Positions 44,572 to 53,188 of a stretch of 64,000 nucleotides of DNA are shown here, in pieces (within the stretch, counting starts at the first letter, position 1; the number at the start of each line of letters is the position of its first letter). The position numbers and the translations under genes are program-made. The stretch is from assembly GCA_963797485.1 (NCBI GenBank), contig CAWCPF010000002.1, positions 372,001-436,000 of the forward strand, given 5' to 3'. This DNA is from CAWAND01 sp963797485. GTDB lineage: Bacteria; Chloroflexota; Anaerolineae; Anaerolineales; E44-bin32. The notes beneath the pieces are model-generated. The model did no database searches, was not told the DNA's origin, and saw nothing but the letters and a program-made list of their open reading frames with translations.

Positions 44572-46283
44572 CCGGCGCCGGACCGCGGCGCCGCCGGGCT
44601 CTCCCGGCCGCCCTGCTGTGGGCCGCCCCGCTGGCGTTTCTGGCGCTGTTCTTCTTTTACCCGCTGGCGCGCATCCTGGCGCTCAGCCTGGGCCGCTCAC
44701 CGGCCGGTCCATGGGGCGGGTTTGTGACGTTTTTCACAAGCTCCGCAGAGCTCGGAATCCTGGGGTTCACGCTCGGCCAGGCGCTGCTGTCGACCGCCCT
44801 CACCCTGGTGGTCGGCCTCCCCGGCGCGTACGTGTTCGCCCGCTACCGCTTCCCCGGCAAGCCGGTCCTGCGCGCCCTGACCGGCATCCCCTTCGTGCTG
44901 CCCACTCTGGTCGTGGCCGCCGCCTTCAGCGCCCTGATCGGCCCCAGCGGCTGGATCAACCTGGCTCTGATGGCAACCTTTCATTTGAGCGCGCCGCCCC
45001 TCGCTCTGGACCACAGCCTGGCCGCCATCCTGGCGGCGCATGTGTTTTACAACACCACTCTCGTGCTGCGCATGGTGGGCGATTTCTGGGCTCACCTCGA
45101 CCCGCGCCTGACCGACGCCGCGCGGGTGCTGGGCGCCGGCCGTTGGTCGGCCCTGCGGCGTGTCACCTTGCCGCTGCTCCTCCCGGCCATCGGCGCCGCC
45201 GCGCTGCTGGTGTTTCTGTTCGACTTCACCTCCTTCGGGGTCATCCTGGTCTTGGGCGGGCCCCGGCTGTCGACCCTGGAAGTCGAGATCTACAACCAGA
45301 CCGTCAACCTGTTCAACCTGCCGCTGGCGGCGGCCTTGAGCATCGTGCAGCTGGCCGCCACCCTGGCCATGACCGTGATCTACACCCGCTTGGCGGCGCG
45401 CGTCAGCCGGCCCCTGCCCTTGAAGGCCGAGCGGCTGGTCCAGCGCCCGCTGCTCACGCGCCGGGCCAAGTGGGGGACCGCCGCCGTGGTCGGGCTGCTG
45501 CTGCTCCTGCTCACCTCGCCCCTGGCGGCGCTGGCGGCGCGCTCGTTCTCCCGGGTCGGTCCCCAGCGCGATCGGGCCGGCCCGGCCCTGACGCTCGACT
45601 ACTATCTGCGGCTGGGCGAGAACGAGCAGGGCTCGCTGTTTTACGTCCCGCCGCTCGAGGCCATCATCAACTCGCTCGAGTACGCCGGCGCCACGGTCGT
45701 GCTGGCGCTGGCCCTCGGGTTGCCGGCCGCCTGGGCGCTGGCCTACCACACCGAGTCGCGCCTCAACCGCTGGCTCGACCCGATCCTGATGCTGCCGCTG
45801 GGGGCCTCGGCCGTCACGCTGGGCTTCGGCTTCATCGTGGCCCTCGACCGGCCGCCGCTTGATCTGCGCGCCTCGCCGGCGTTGATCCCGCTGGCCCACA
45901 CTCTGGTGGCCTTCCCGTTCGTCGTCCGCAGCCTGGTCCCGTCGCTGCAGAGCATCCAGCCGCGCCTGCGCCAGGCGGCGGCTGTGCTGGGGGCCAGGCC
46001 GGCCCAGGTCCTGCGCCATGTCGACCTGCCGCTGGTCGGGCGGGCGGTCCTGGTGGCGGCAGCCTTCGCCTTCGCAATCTCGATCGGCGAGTTCGGCGCC
46101 ACGTCGCTCATCGCCCGCCCCGAGCACCCCACCGTCCCGATCCTGATCTACCGTTTCCTCTCCCGCCCGGGCACGCTCAACTACGGCCAGGCCATGGCTC
46201 TGAGCACGCTGCTGATGGCCGTCACCGGGAGCGGGATGCTGGCCATCGAGCGTCTGCGCGTCGCCGATGTGGGGGCTTTTTGA
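44535..46283 (+). CDS. thiP: Thiamine ABC transporter, two-domain permease
   Basis: This 582-residue fused permease is of the ThiP/FbpB type, with two halves of about six membrane helices each. Both ABC-contact EAA loops are visible: AARVLGAGRWSALRRVTLPL near residue 195 and AAAVLGARPAQVLRHVDLPL near 480. The reading frame starts at GTG 44535 inside thiB. GTG 44550 or a later start near the thiB stop is equally possible because the first membrane helix begins at about residue 25. A TGTGA-N6-TCACA palindrome lies in the coding sequence at 44723-44738. Confidence 0.92.
   Translation: MDSGVDPDRPALTGAGPRRRRALPAALLWAAPLAFLALFFFYPLARILALSLGRSPAGPWGGFVTFFTSSAELGILGFTLGQALLSTALTLVVGLPGAYVFARYRFPGKPVLRALTGIPFVLPTLVVAAAFSALIGPSGWINLALMATFHLSAPPLALDHSLAAILAAHVFYNTTLVLRMVGDFWAHLDPRLTDAARVLGAGRWSALRRVTLPLLLPAIGAAALLVFLFDFTSFGVILVLGGPRLSTLEVEIYNQTVNLFNLPLAAALSIVQLAATLAMTVIYTRLAARVSRPLPLKAERLVQRPLLTRRAKWGTAAVVGLLLLLLTSPLAALAARSFSRVGPQRDRAGPALTLDYYLRLGENEQGSLFYVPPLEAIINSLEYAGATVVLALALGLPAAWALAYHTESRLNRWLDPILMLPLGASAVTLGFGFIVALDRPPLDLRASPALIPLAHTLVAFPFVVRSLVPSLQSIQPRLRQAAAVLGARPAQVLRHVDLPLVGRAVLVAAAFAFAISIGEFGATSLIARPEHPTVPILIYRFLSRPGTLNYGQAMALSTLLMAVTGSGMLAIERLRVADVGAF
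44723..44738. other. Dispersed palindrome TGTGA-N6-TCACA (copy 5, intragenic)
   Basis: TGTGACGTTTTTCACA is perfect and lies inside thiP, about 190 bases from its start. That position does not suit a conventional promoter operator. Confidence 0.6.
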
Positions 46284-47332
46284 ACACCGCCTCGCCCGGC
46301 CTTTCGGTCATCGGCTTGCACAAGGCCTTCGGCCCCACTCGGGCCGTCCAGGGCGTGAGCTTCGACGTCCAGCCGGGGGAGATCCTGGCCCTGCTCGGCC
46401 CCAGCGGCTGCGGCAAGAGCACCACGCTGGCGCTGATCGCCGGGCTGGAGACGCCCGATGCCGGACGCATCCTGTGGGACGGAGCCGACCTGTCCGGGCA
46501 GCCGCCGGACCAGCGCGGCTTTGGCCTGATGTTTCAGGATTTCGCCCTGTTCCCGCATTTGAACGTTTTCGACAACCTGGCCTTCGGGCTGCGTATGGCC
46601 GGTACATCCGAGGCCGGCGTCCGCCAACGCGTCGATGAACTGCTGGCTCTGACGCGCCTGGCCGGGCTGGAAACCCGCCCGGTCGACGCGCTCTCCGGCG
46701 GCGAGCGCCAACGCGTCGCCCTGGCCCGCTCGCTGGCCCCCCGCCCGCGCCTGCTGATGCTCGATGAGCCGCTGGGCGACCTCGACCGCGGGCTCAAGGA
46801 GCAGCTCATGCTCGAGCTGCCCGAGATGCTCAAGGGTCTGGGCCAGACCGCCGTCTACGTCACCCACGACCAGGAGGAGGCCTTCGCCGTCGCCGACCGG
46901 GTGGCCGTCATGCAGGCGGGTTACATCGAGCAGATCGGCTCGCCCGAGACCATCTACCTGCACCCGGCCAGCGCCTTCGTGGCCCGCTTCGTCGGACTCG
47001 ACAATCTCCTGCCGGCGGTCGTGACGCACCCAGCCGGCGGAACCATGGCTCACACCCAGCAGGGCGACTTCCCGGTCCCGGCCGGCGCCGATGGCCCGGC
47101 CACGCTGCTCATCCGGCCCGACGCCGCCGGGCTGACGGCGGGGGACGGCGGCGTGGCGCTCGACGGCCGGCTGGTCGAGCGCTCGTTCCGCGGCAGCCAG
47201 CAGCGGGTCGTGATCGACGCCGGCGGCGCCCGCCTGACCTTCGTCTTCAGTTTGTGGGAACCGCTTCCGCAGCCCGGTCAGCCCGTCCGCGTGTACCTCG
47301 ATCCCGGGCGCGCCTTCCAGGTCCTGCCGTGA
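46280..47332 (+). CDS. thiQ: Thiamine ABC transporter, ATP-binding protein
   Basis: This 350-residue ABC ATPase of the ThiQ/PotA-FbpC type carries Walker A LLGPSGCGKSTTLA (about residue 38), Q-loop LMFQDFALFPH, signature LSGGERQRVALARSL, Walker B LLMLDEPLGDLDR and switch His in VYVTHDQEE. The C-terminal part (from about 240) is a TOBE-like domain, longer than in enteric ThiQ (about 230 residues in all). The start overlaps thiP by four bases. Its stop overlaps the GTG of the DUF402 gene. Confidence 0.93.
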   Translation: MNTASPGLSVIGLHKAFGPTRAVQGVSFDVQPGEILALLGPSGCGKSTTLALIAGLETPDAGRILWDGADLSGQPPDQRGFGLMFQDFALFPHLNVFDNLAFGLRMAGTSEAGVRQRVDELLALTRLAGLETRPVDALSGGERQRVALARSLAPRPRLLMLDEPLGDLDRGLKEQLMLELPEMLKGLGQTAVYVTHDQEEAFAVADRVAVMQAGYIEQIGSPETIYLHPASAFVARFVGLDNLLPAVVTHPAGGTMAHTQQGDFPVPAGADGPATLLIRPDAAGLTAGDGGVALDGRLVERSFRGSQQRVVIDAGGARLTFVFSLWEPLPQPGQPVRVYLDPGRAFQVLP

Positions 47333-47799
47333 ACCAGGCCGTCACCGTTCACAAGCTTGACCACCTCGGCCGCCAGGTCTGGCAGTATCCGGGACGGCTG
47401 CTCGAAGGCTCGCCGGACCGCTGCAGGCTGGAGGCGATCTATACCCGCGGGGAAGGCGACATGGCCGGGTTGCGAATCCGGCCCGGGGACCGCTTCGTGG
47501 AGACCTTCTACGCCGACCGCTGGTGCAACATCTTCGAGGTCCACGACGGGCCGACCGGCGCCTTCAAGGGCTGGTACTGCAACCTCGCCCGCCCGGCACG
47601 GCTCGAGGCGCATGACGTGTACCAGGAGGACCTGGCCCTCGATCTGGTGGTGCTGCCGGATCGGTCCATGGCGGAGCTGGACCGGGACGAGTTCGAGGCC
47701 CTGGGCCTCGACCCAGCCGAGGAGGCGGCCGTCGAGGCGGAGCTGGCCCAATTGATGGCCCAGGCCGCCGCCGGGGAAGAGCCTTTCGTTTTGCCTTAG
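47329..47799 (+). CDS. DUF402 family protein
   Basis: This 156-residue soluble protein has a DUF402 domain: FVETFYADRWCNIFEVHDGPTG, GWYCNLARPARLEAHDVYQEDLALDLVVLPD and the acidic LDRDEFEALGLDP. Several DUF402 proteins (the FomD group and nucleoside-phosphate phosphatases such as Ntdp) hydrolyse nucleoside or thiamine-like phosphates and use conserved acidic residues with metal. A role in phosphate removal during thiamine salvage is a guess from its position as last gene of the operon. The GTG start overlaps the thiQ stop. Convergent with the GNAT gene (four-base overlap). Confidence 0.82.
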   Translation: MNQAVTVHKLDHLGRQVWQYPGRLLEGSPDRCRLEAIYTRGEGDMAGLRIRPGDRFVETFYADRWCNIFEVHDGPTGAFKGWYCNLARPARLEAHDVYQEDLALDLVVLPDRSMAELDRDEFEALGLDPAEEAAVEAELAQLMAQAAAGEEPFVLP

Positions 47800-48233
47800 A
47801 GATCTTTGCGGAAGACGATCAGCGCCTCGGCCTGCTCGAAGCCGAGCGCCCGGTGGACCTGCTGGCTGAGGCGGTTGTCAGCCTGGGTATCGGACGCCAG
47901 CTCGGTGAAACCGTGCTCCCGGCTCCAGGCTTCGGCCGCCGCCATCAGCGCCGCACCCACCCCCTGTCCGCGCTGCGCCTGATCCACGAACCGGCCCTCG
48001 ATGTAGGGGACCGGCGAGCTGGTGCAGCCCTCGGCCACCGAGCGCAGGTCAAGTTCGATGAATCCAATGACCCGGCCGGCGTCATCGGCCACGAAGACCA
48101 CCAGCGGCGGGTCGGCCTTCAGCGACGCCCTGCCCTCGGCCTCCATCGCGGCCGCCGGCTCATCCGGCCACAGCCGGCAGCGCAGGTCGGTCCACAGTCC
48201 GATATCGGAGTCTTCGAGCGGGCGGACGATCAT
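47796..48233 (-). CDS. GNAT acetyltransferase (AAC(6')-like)
   Basis: This 145-residue acetyltransferase of the GNAT fold binds acetyl-CoA at QRGQGVGAALMAAAEAW (motif A). The overall pattern resembles aminoglycoside 6'-N-acetyltransferases: WTDLRCRLWPDE, GFIELDLRSVAEGC, SSPVPYIEGRFVD and FTELASDTQADNRLSQQVHRALGFEQ. Chromosomal members of this group often have other or unknown natural substrates, so drug resistance should not be assumed. It lies alone on the minus strand after the thiamine operon. Confidence 0.85.
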   Translation of the reverse strand: MIVRPLEDSDIGLWTDLRCRLWPDEPAAAMEAEGRASLKADPPLVVFVADDAGRVIGFIELDLRSVAEGCTSSPVPYIEGRFVDQAQRGQGVGAALMAAAEAWSREHGFTELASDTQADNRLSQQVHRALGFEQAEALIVFRKDL

Positions 48234-48304
48234 GGGACAGTGACCTTTAGCCGCATTCTGAGGATGGCAATTCCCGCCTCACCCCCTGCTCCTTGAACCT
48301 CGAT

Positions 48305-48510
48305 CCCCTCTCCCGGGTTGATTTCGAGGGATATCGGGCTCCCGCTGGCCCGGGGGAGGGGCAAGGGGTGGGGGCATCACGAATCCTCGCCGAGGATAAC
48401 AAGGATTTTCAACCTTTCCCCCCTATCCCGTCTTTAACCATCTCCCCTCCCCCGGGTTGATTCCGAGGGACGTCGGGCTCCCGCTGCCCAGAGGGAGGGG
48501 CAGGGGTAAG
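48305..48510. repeat. Two direct copies of a palindromic repeat (half-module type)
   Basis: CCCGGGTTGATT (48319 onward) with its downstream CGGGCTCCCGCTG and GGGGGAGGGGCA recurs about 143 bases later (48462 onward), with few differences. Both have CT-rich left and GA-rich right arms like the modular repeats, but lack the perfect central hairpin. They fill most of the 338-base gap 48234-48571; no gene is seen there. Confidence 0.7.
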
Positions 48511-48571
48511 AGTTGCTCTATAAACGCATCTTTCACAAACTTGCTGTGGAATGGCTCGGCCGGAGCCGGAG

Positions 48572-48796
48572 TCAGGCGAACGCCGCCAGGCCGGCGGCCG
48601 ACGACAGCCCGTTGACAATCGAGTCGCCGAAGAACCAGAACACAACGAGCGACAAGCAGCAGCAAAGGATGGCCAGCACGGCCACGACCACCACGCCGAT
48701 CAGCAGCGTCTGCCGGCTTCCGTCGGATTGGGGTTCTTCGACCGGGGCCGGCTTGCGCGCCGGGGCCTTTCGGGACGCCGTGGCTCTCTTGGTCAT
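48572..48796 (-). CDS. Small single-helix membrane protein
   Basis: This 74-residue protein has a basic, Pro/Ala-rich N-terminus (MTKRATASRKAPARKPA) and one membrane helix (about residues 30-55) ending in three consecutive Cys (LCCCLSL). The Cys cluster in the membrane could be acylated. No family was recognised. GAGGAGG (upstream, about 48803-48809) is a strong ribosome-binding site, supporting a real gene. It is the third gene of a tight operon with the two preceding membrane proteins (28-base gap). Confidence 0.6.
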   Translation of the reverse strand: MTKRATASRKAPARKPAPVEEPQSDGSRQTLLIGVVVVAVLAILCCCLSLVVFWFFGDSIVNGLSSAAGLAAFA

Positions 48797-48824
48797 GCTC
48801 GCCTCCTCGGCCGGCGGGCCGGGT

Positions 48825-49178
48825 TCAGAGCAAGCTTAGCATGAGCGGCAGGATGGCGCTGGTCTGATCCGAAGTGGCGGCGAACAATCCCAAACACAGG
48901 CTGAAGGCCACCACCGACCCCACCAGGCACAGCCCCAGCAGCGACAGCGCCACGCCTATGCCCCCCAGCACCTCACCCGCCAGCGCCAGGCCGTCCCCCT
49001 GCAGCGCCCCGCCCGAGGCATCGATCTCGCGCCGGGCCAGCATCCCGGCGACGACGGCGATCAGGCTGCCGGCCACCGGGAACAGGGTGAAGCCCATCAC
49101 GCCCGCGATCAGGCTGATGACCGCCATGGTGCTGGTCGGCGCCGTGGCGGTGGTGGATTGCGTGTTACGTTTGGCCAT
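48825..49178 (-). CDS. DUF4190-like small membrane protein
   Basis: This 117-residue protein has a short Thr/Ser/Ala-rich N-terminus and two or three membrane helices. The DUF4190-like pattern is MAVISLIAGVMGFTLFPVAG, then GMLARREIDASGGALQGDGLALAGEVLGGIG, as in small proteins with the AHKARxEI...G..LA..G...G pattern. Function is unknown. It sits between the DUF4126 gene (25 bases upstream) and the small single-helix protein gene. Confidence 0.75.
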   Translation of the reverse strand: MAKRNTQSTTATAPTSTMAVISLIAGVMGFTLFPVAGSLIAVVAGMLARREIDASGGALQGDGLALAGEVLGGIGVALSLLGLCLVGSVVAFSLCLGLFAATSDQTSAILPLMLSLL

Positions 49179-49203
49179 GATGGCAATCCCCTTGGGTGGT
49201 TGA

Positions 49204-49773
49204 CTAGACCGGTTGGGCCTGGGCCGAGCGGCGCCAGAGCCACCAGATGAAGGTTGTGGTCAGGATGATGATCAGCGCCGCGATGATGACCGGGATGACC
49301 ACGGCCAGGATCGACACGGTCGCCGCCAGGAGGTCCTCGGCCATGCTGACCAGGATGTTGGCCGTGCCGCCGGTGGTGGCGGTCACTGCCGGGCGGATGG
49401 CGGCCGACTTGGCGGCGTGGACCGTGCCGGCCACCAGCAGGCCGGCCAGGATGGCCACGATCGGGTTCACGTGGGCGACCACTCCGGCGTTGGATGCGAA
49501 CAGAATCGCGCCGGCGACCGGACGCACGAAGGTCTGGATGACGTCGTTGGCGTGATTCAGCAGCGGGGCCTTGTCGGCGAAGAACTCGATGGTGATCAGC
49601 ACCAACAGCGCGCCGATGACCCACCAGCTGGTCATGACATCCCATGGCGGCTGGAGCTGGAGCCAATTCGTGTACCTGGCCGCCAGCGAGACCACCAGCA
49701 GCGGGATATAGGCGTTCAGGCCGGCGCTGGCCGACAGGCCAAAGGCTGAGAATAGACTTCCCAGGAGGTCCAT
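49204..49773 (-). CDS. DUF4126 membrane protein
   Basis: This 189-residue integral membrane protein of the DUF4126 family has about five hydrophobic segments. Family features are SAGLNAYIPLLVVSLAAR near the N-terminus, IEFFADKAPLLNHANDVIQTFVRPVAGAIL in the middle, and a glycine-rich segment THAAKSA-type (VHAAKSAAIRPAV). The function is unknown. It is the first gene of a three-gene minus-strand operon driven by a -10 at 49833-49838. Confidence 0.85.
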   Translation of the reverse strand: MDLLGSLFSAFGLSASAGLNAYIPLLVVSLAARYTNWLQLQPPWDVMTSWWVIGALLVLITIEFFADKAPLLNHANDVIQTFVRPVAGAILFASNAGVVAHVNPIVAILAGLLVAGTVHAAKSAAIRPAVTATTGGTANILVSMAEDLLAATVSILAVVIPVIIAALIIILTTTFIWWLWRRSAQAQPV

Positions 49774-49832
49774 GCGTGCTCCCCTCAGACAATCGCGGCG
49801 AGGGCTGCGTCCGTGAAAGGCTTCCCCGAACC

Positions 49833-49838
49833 ATTATA
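49833..49838 (-). promoter_or_regulatory. -10 for the DUF4126-DUF4190 operon
   Basis: On the minus strand CTATAAT ends 59 bases before the ATG at 49773. TTGGGC upstream at about 19-base spacing is a possible weak -35. It is back to back with the tRNA-Asn promoter. Confidence 0.5.
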
Positions 49839-49873
49839 GCCGAGCCGAGGGGAGACGGCCCAAGCGTCTTAGC

Positions 49874-49903
49874 TTGACGCCCCGAGTTGGCGCCCGTTAT
49901 AAT
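49874..49903 (+). promoter_or_regulatory. Promoter of tRNA-Asn
   Basis: TTGACG (49874-49879) and TATAAT (49898-49903) are 18 bases apart, ending 10 bases before the tRNA 5' end. This is a near-consensus promoter and the best one in the window. Confidence 0.8.
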
Positions 49904-49913
49904 CCGACCGCTT

Positions 49914-49986
49914 TCCTCGGTAGCTCAATCGGCAGAGCAACCGGCTGTTAACCGGTGGGTTGTAGGTTCGAGTCCTACCCGAGGAG
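49914..49986 (+). tRNA. tRNA-Asn (anticodon GUU)
   Basis: A full cloverleaf can be drawn: acceptor TCCTCGG (49914-49920) with CCGAGGA (49979-49985), and D-stem GCTC/GAGC. The anticodon stem ACCGG/CCGGT bears loop CTGTTAA (GTT anticodon), and the T-stem GTAGG/CCTAC bears TTCGAGT. The discriminator is G at 49986. CCA is not encoded. Confidence 0.97.
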
Positions 49987-50004
49987 CCTTGGACGTAGAC
50001 TTCA

Positions 50005-50038
50005 GGGCGCATTCCTGACTGGATGTGCCTTTTTTCTT
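50005..50038 (+). terminator. Intrinsic terminator after tRNA-Asn
   Basis: GGCGCAT (50006-50012) pairs with ATGTGCC (50023-50029), with one G-U pair and a 10-base loop, followed by TTTTTTCTTT (50030-50039). A typical rho-independent terminator 20 bases after the tRNA. Confidence 0.85.
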
Positions 50039-50159
50039 TGCCGCGGTCGGCTTTTGCAAGGCCAGGGACTCCGGAATGAAGGCTGCAGCGTCTTCGCTCG
50101 ACCATGACATCCGGCGGGTTTGTCCAACCTGGCGCAGGCATCGGGTAGCGTTCACAAAC

Positions 50160-51502
50160 ATGGGTTTTCGGGTGTGGGCCGCGGCCTTATACGTGCTCCT
50201 GGCGGCCTGCCAGGCGGTGGTTAGGCCAACACCAACGCTGTCGCCTGGCCCCACCGCCTCGGATCCCCCGGCCCAAACCCTCACGGTCGACATCCTGTAT
50301 CCCAAGCCGGACACGTCGGTCGAGATGGGCCGGTCGATGAGCGTGATCGCCCGGGTCTCGAACCCGGATGGGCGTGGATCACAGGGGCTGAGGCTCGTAT
50401 CCGGGTCCGCGATCCCCAGGGCAAGCTGATGGTGGAGATGAGCATGAAAGCCGGCTCAGACGGGATCTACCGGGCTTGTTCGTGGCTGATCCCCAGCCGG
50501 ACGGCGGCCGGGCGCTGGAGCCTCGAGGTCGATGGTGGCATCCGGCTCTGCGGAGGGGAGCGCCTCGGCCGGCTTCCTGGTCCGGCCTTCGATCAGCGAG
50601 CAGCTTCTGGAGAAGTATGGTTTCTGGATCGGCGAACCGAGCCTGGGCTCGATCGAGCCTTCCCTGGCGGCCGAGCGCGGGGACGCCCAAAACGGGCTCA
50701 TCCGCTGGGGCGGGCAGATCCCGGCTTCGCATGTCCTCCCCGCAGCCTGGCTGGAGGTTCAATGGCGCGCCGGCGCTGGCCGACTCAACGATCCGGCGGA
50801 TGTGCGCCGCTTCTTGTTGAATGAGCTGGGCGACTTCGGCTTCACGCCGGTCCGGGCCATTGGCGACATCACGCCCATGACCTTTTTGGGAAGGCCGGCC
50901 TGGAAAGTGATCATGCGCGGCCAGTTCTATTACGACGACATCCAGTGGGTGGTTTTCAATGCGCCGGCAGTCGATAAGACCTACGGCATTGGCACAACCG
51001 TCGTTCTCCCCCCGAAGGGGATCGATCCGCACGCCTGGCTGCGGGACTCCTTCGAGCTGCCACCCGGCGTCGAAGCCCACGGGACGGCGCCCGAACCGCT
51101 GCCGGATCTTCTGCCCGGCCCCAGGCTGCTGGCTCCCGAGCTGGGGACGCGCTTCGAAGGCCAGGAGGCCAAGATCGTGCTGACCTGGTCCCCCCTAAGG
51201 CCACTGGCGGCGGACGAGGTTTACCAGGTCGATCTGAGCTTCAACTACGAGGAGGGCAGCCCCAGCCTGGCCATGACGACCATGGGACCCAGATTGAGGT
51301 GCCGGCCTCGCTCTATCATCGACCCAACTGCGGTGTGTTCAATTGGCAGGTTCGCTTGATGCGGCAGGACGGGACCACGCCGCAAGGGCAGCCCAAGCTC
51401 GCAGCCGAAAGCTACACCAGCCTGTACGCCTACTTTCTGTGGTCGCGCCCGCCGGGTGAGCCGGCCGGCTTTCTGCCCCTGTGCCCCAACGCCCAGTATT
51501 AA
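50160..51502 (+). CDS. Predicted lipoprotein of unknown function, about three frameshifts
   Basis: This secreted lipoprotein of about 447 residues has a signal MGFRVWAAALYVLLAACQAV with lipobox LLAAC, then a Pro/Thr/Ser linker. A beta-rich domain follows (LTVDILYPKPDTSVEMG, IRVRDPQGKLMVEMSMK) that resembles Ig-like/macroglobulin-type domains, followed by a larger C-terminal part. The frame changes near 50375, 50545 and 51295, so it exists as four fragments; all fragments look like genuine coding sequence. Either several sequence errors or a recent pseudogene. ATG 50160 is preferred over GTG 50025, which lies inside the tRNA terminator. Confidence 0.65.
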
Positions 51503-51540
51503 GTCGGTCCCAGACTCCTGCCGGCGGAACGCTCGGAGTA

Positions 51541-51556
51541 TGTGAGAGATTTCACA
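51541..51556. other. Dispersed palindrome TGTGA-N6-TCACA (copy 6)
   Basis: TGTGAGAGATTTCACA is perfect. It lies in the 81-base gap between the 3' ends of two convergent genes, where no promoter is expected. Confidence 0.65.
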
Positions 51557-51583
51557 AATCGGGCTCTGATCCGGTGGGCTTGA

Positions 51584-52993
51584 TCAACCCGCCACTGGGC
51601 GGTCGTCACCCCGGCTGAAGGTGATCGCCGCCGCCAGCAGGGCCACCCCGCTGACGACGACCATGCTGGCATCAAAGGCGCGCACCAGGGCGGCATGATC
51701 GGCGATCCCGCTCGCACCCAGGACGGTGTTGAAGATCGCCCCCGACAAACCAATCCCCAGCGCCATGCCCACGTTCCGCGCCAACGCCAGCACGCCGGCC
51801 GCAATGCCTTGTTTGCCCCGCGGCGCATCCCCCATCAGCGCGCTGTTGTTGGGCGAGACGAACAGGCCGGTGCCCAAGCCGCAGATCGCCAGCGCGCCGA
51901 CGGTCAGCCCAAGCGGCGAGGCGGCCTGCAGCCGAGACAGCCCAAACAAGCCGGCCGCCAGCAGCCCCATACCCACGGTCGTCGGCAGGCGCGATCCGAT
52001 CCGGTCGGAAAGGCTGCCGCTGAAAGGCGCCGTTAGCGCCATCACCAACGGCTGGGCCGTCAAAATCAGCCCGGCCTGGGTGGCAGACAGCCCCCGGCCC
52101 TGAATCAAGAAGAACGGCAGCAGGAACGTCACACTGAATTGGCAGATGTAGTTCAGAATCGGACTGATCGTCGAAACCACGAACACGCGCCGCCGGAAGA
52201 GCCCCAGGTCCAGCATGGGCGCCCTGACGCGCCGCTCCAGCAGGACAAAACACCCCAAGACGATGATTGATCCCCCCAGCGTCCCAAGGACCTCTGGAGA
52301 AAGCCACCCCAGGTTGTGACCCTGATCCAAAGCGAACAACAGACCCGACAGCCCCAGCGCAAAGGTGGCCGCGCCCGCCAGGTCGAAACGCTCAGGCTGA
52401 GGGTTGGGTTCGTCGGTCGGTATCACCAGCAAACTGGCCGTTAGCGCCAGCAGGCCGATGGGGACATTGATGAAGAACACGCTGTGCCAGCCGAAGGTGT
52501 CGGCCAGCCACCCACCGAAGAAGGGCCCCGTCGACAGGCCCAGATACGTCATGCTCCCCTGGATCCCGAGTGCCTGGCCTCGCTGCCGGGCGGGGAACGA
52601 CTTGGTGAGGATGGCCGGAGAGGTGGCAAACAGCATGGCGGCGCCGATGGCCTGGAATCCGCGCGCCATGATCAAATGCGTCGGGCCGGTCGACAGGCCG
52701 CACAGCGCCGAACCGACCACGAACACGCCAAAACCGGTGACGTAGATCCGCTTGACCCCGCGCATGTCGCCCAAGCGGCCGACGCTCAGGAGCAGCGCGC
52801 TGACCACCAGCAAGTAGGTGGTGATGACCCATTCCATAGTGGCGACATCGGTTTTGAAGTACGCGGTGATCACCGGCAGGACGGTGTTGACCACACTCCC
52901 GTCGAGGGCGGACATATACGTGCCGATGCCGATGGCGATCAGCACCAGCCATTTGGTTGGAATGGGGAACCGCCTCCGATCAGCTGGGTCCAT
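51584..52993 (-). CDS. MFS transporter, DHA2 (EmrB/QacA-like) family
   Basis: This 469-residue exporter has about 14 membrane segments, the DHA2 drug:H+ antiporter type. Family features are ALDGSVVNTVLPVITAYF in segment 1, the motif A loop VGRLGDMRGVKRIYVTG and the motif C-like SMTYLGLSTGPFFGGWLADTFGWHSVFFINVPIG. ATG 52993 (MDPADRRRFPIPTKW) is chosen; the frame upstream is not protein-like. It probably exports a toxic compound, but the substrate is unknown. It follows the ICMT-like gene on the minus strand with a terminator between. Confidence 0.9.
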   Translation of the reverse strand: MDPADRRRFPIPTKWLVLIAIGIGTYMSALDGSVVNTVLPVITAYFKTDVATMEWVITTYLLVVSALLLSVGRLGDMRGVKRIYVTGFGVFVVGSALCGLSTGPTHLIMARGFQAIGAAMLFATSPAILTKSFPARQRGQALGIQGSMTYLGLSTGPFFGGWLADTFGWHSVFFINVPIGLLALTASLLVIPTDEPNPQPERFDLAGAATFALGLSGLLFALDQGHNLGWLSPEVLGTLGGSIIVLGCFVLLERRVRAPMLDLGLFRRRVFVVSTISPILNYICQFSVTFLLPFFLIQGRGLSATQAGLILTAQPLVMALTAPFSGSLSDRIGSRLPTTVGMGLLAAGLFGLSRLQAASPLGLTVGALAICGLGTGLFVSPNNSALMGDAPRGKQGIAAGVLALARNVGMALGIGLSGAIFNTVLGASGIADHAALVRAFDASMVVVSGVALLAAAITFSRGDDRPVAG

Positions 52994-53128
52994 GCATGAC
53001 ACACTCAATCTCCCGACCTTGGGCCATCCGGGAGATGATAGCCCTTGATGCCCCCGCGGTCCACAGGTGGGCTGGTAGCGATAGCCCCTGCAAGACCGCC
53101 ATCGGCGTACGCGGCGCCATCCCAATTC

Positions 53129-53162
53129 AAACAAGAAGACCGCCCCAGGATGCGGGGCGGTC
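53129..53162 (-). terminator. Intrinsic terminator of the ICMT-like gene
   Basis: GACCGCCCC (53138-53146) pairs perfectly with GGGGCGGTC (53154-53162) around a 7-base loop. On the minus strand it is followed by the T-rich TTCTTGTTTG, terminating transcription from the gene ending at 53189. Confidence 0.75.
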
Positions 53163-53188
53163 AATTCATCGCGCTTCTTCCCATTGGG

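Noticed and set aside
47796..48233. Calling the GNAT a true aminoglycoside resistance gene
   Set aside because: Similarity to AAC(6') patterns is visible, but it is a single chromosomal gene with no mobile context; substrate cannot be inferred.
50025..50159. GTG 50025 as the lipoprotein start
   Set aside because: It lies in the tRNA terminator, and the signal peptide with lipobox begins at ATG 50160.
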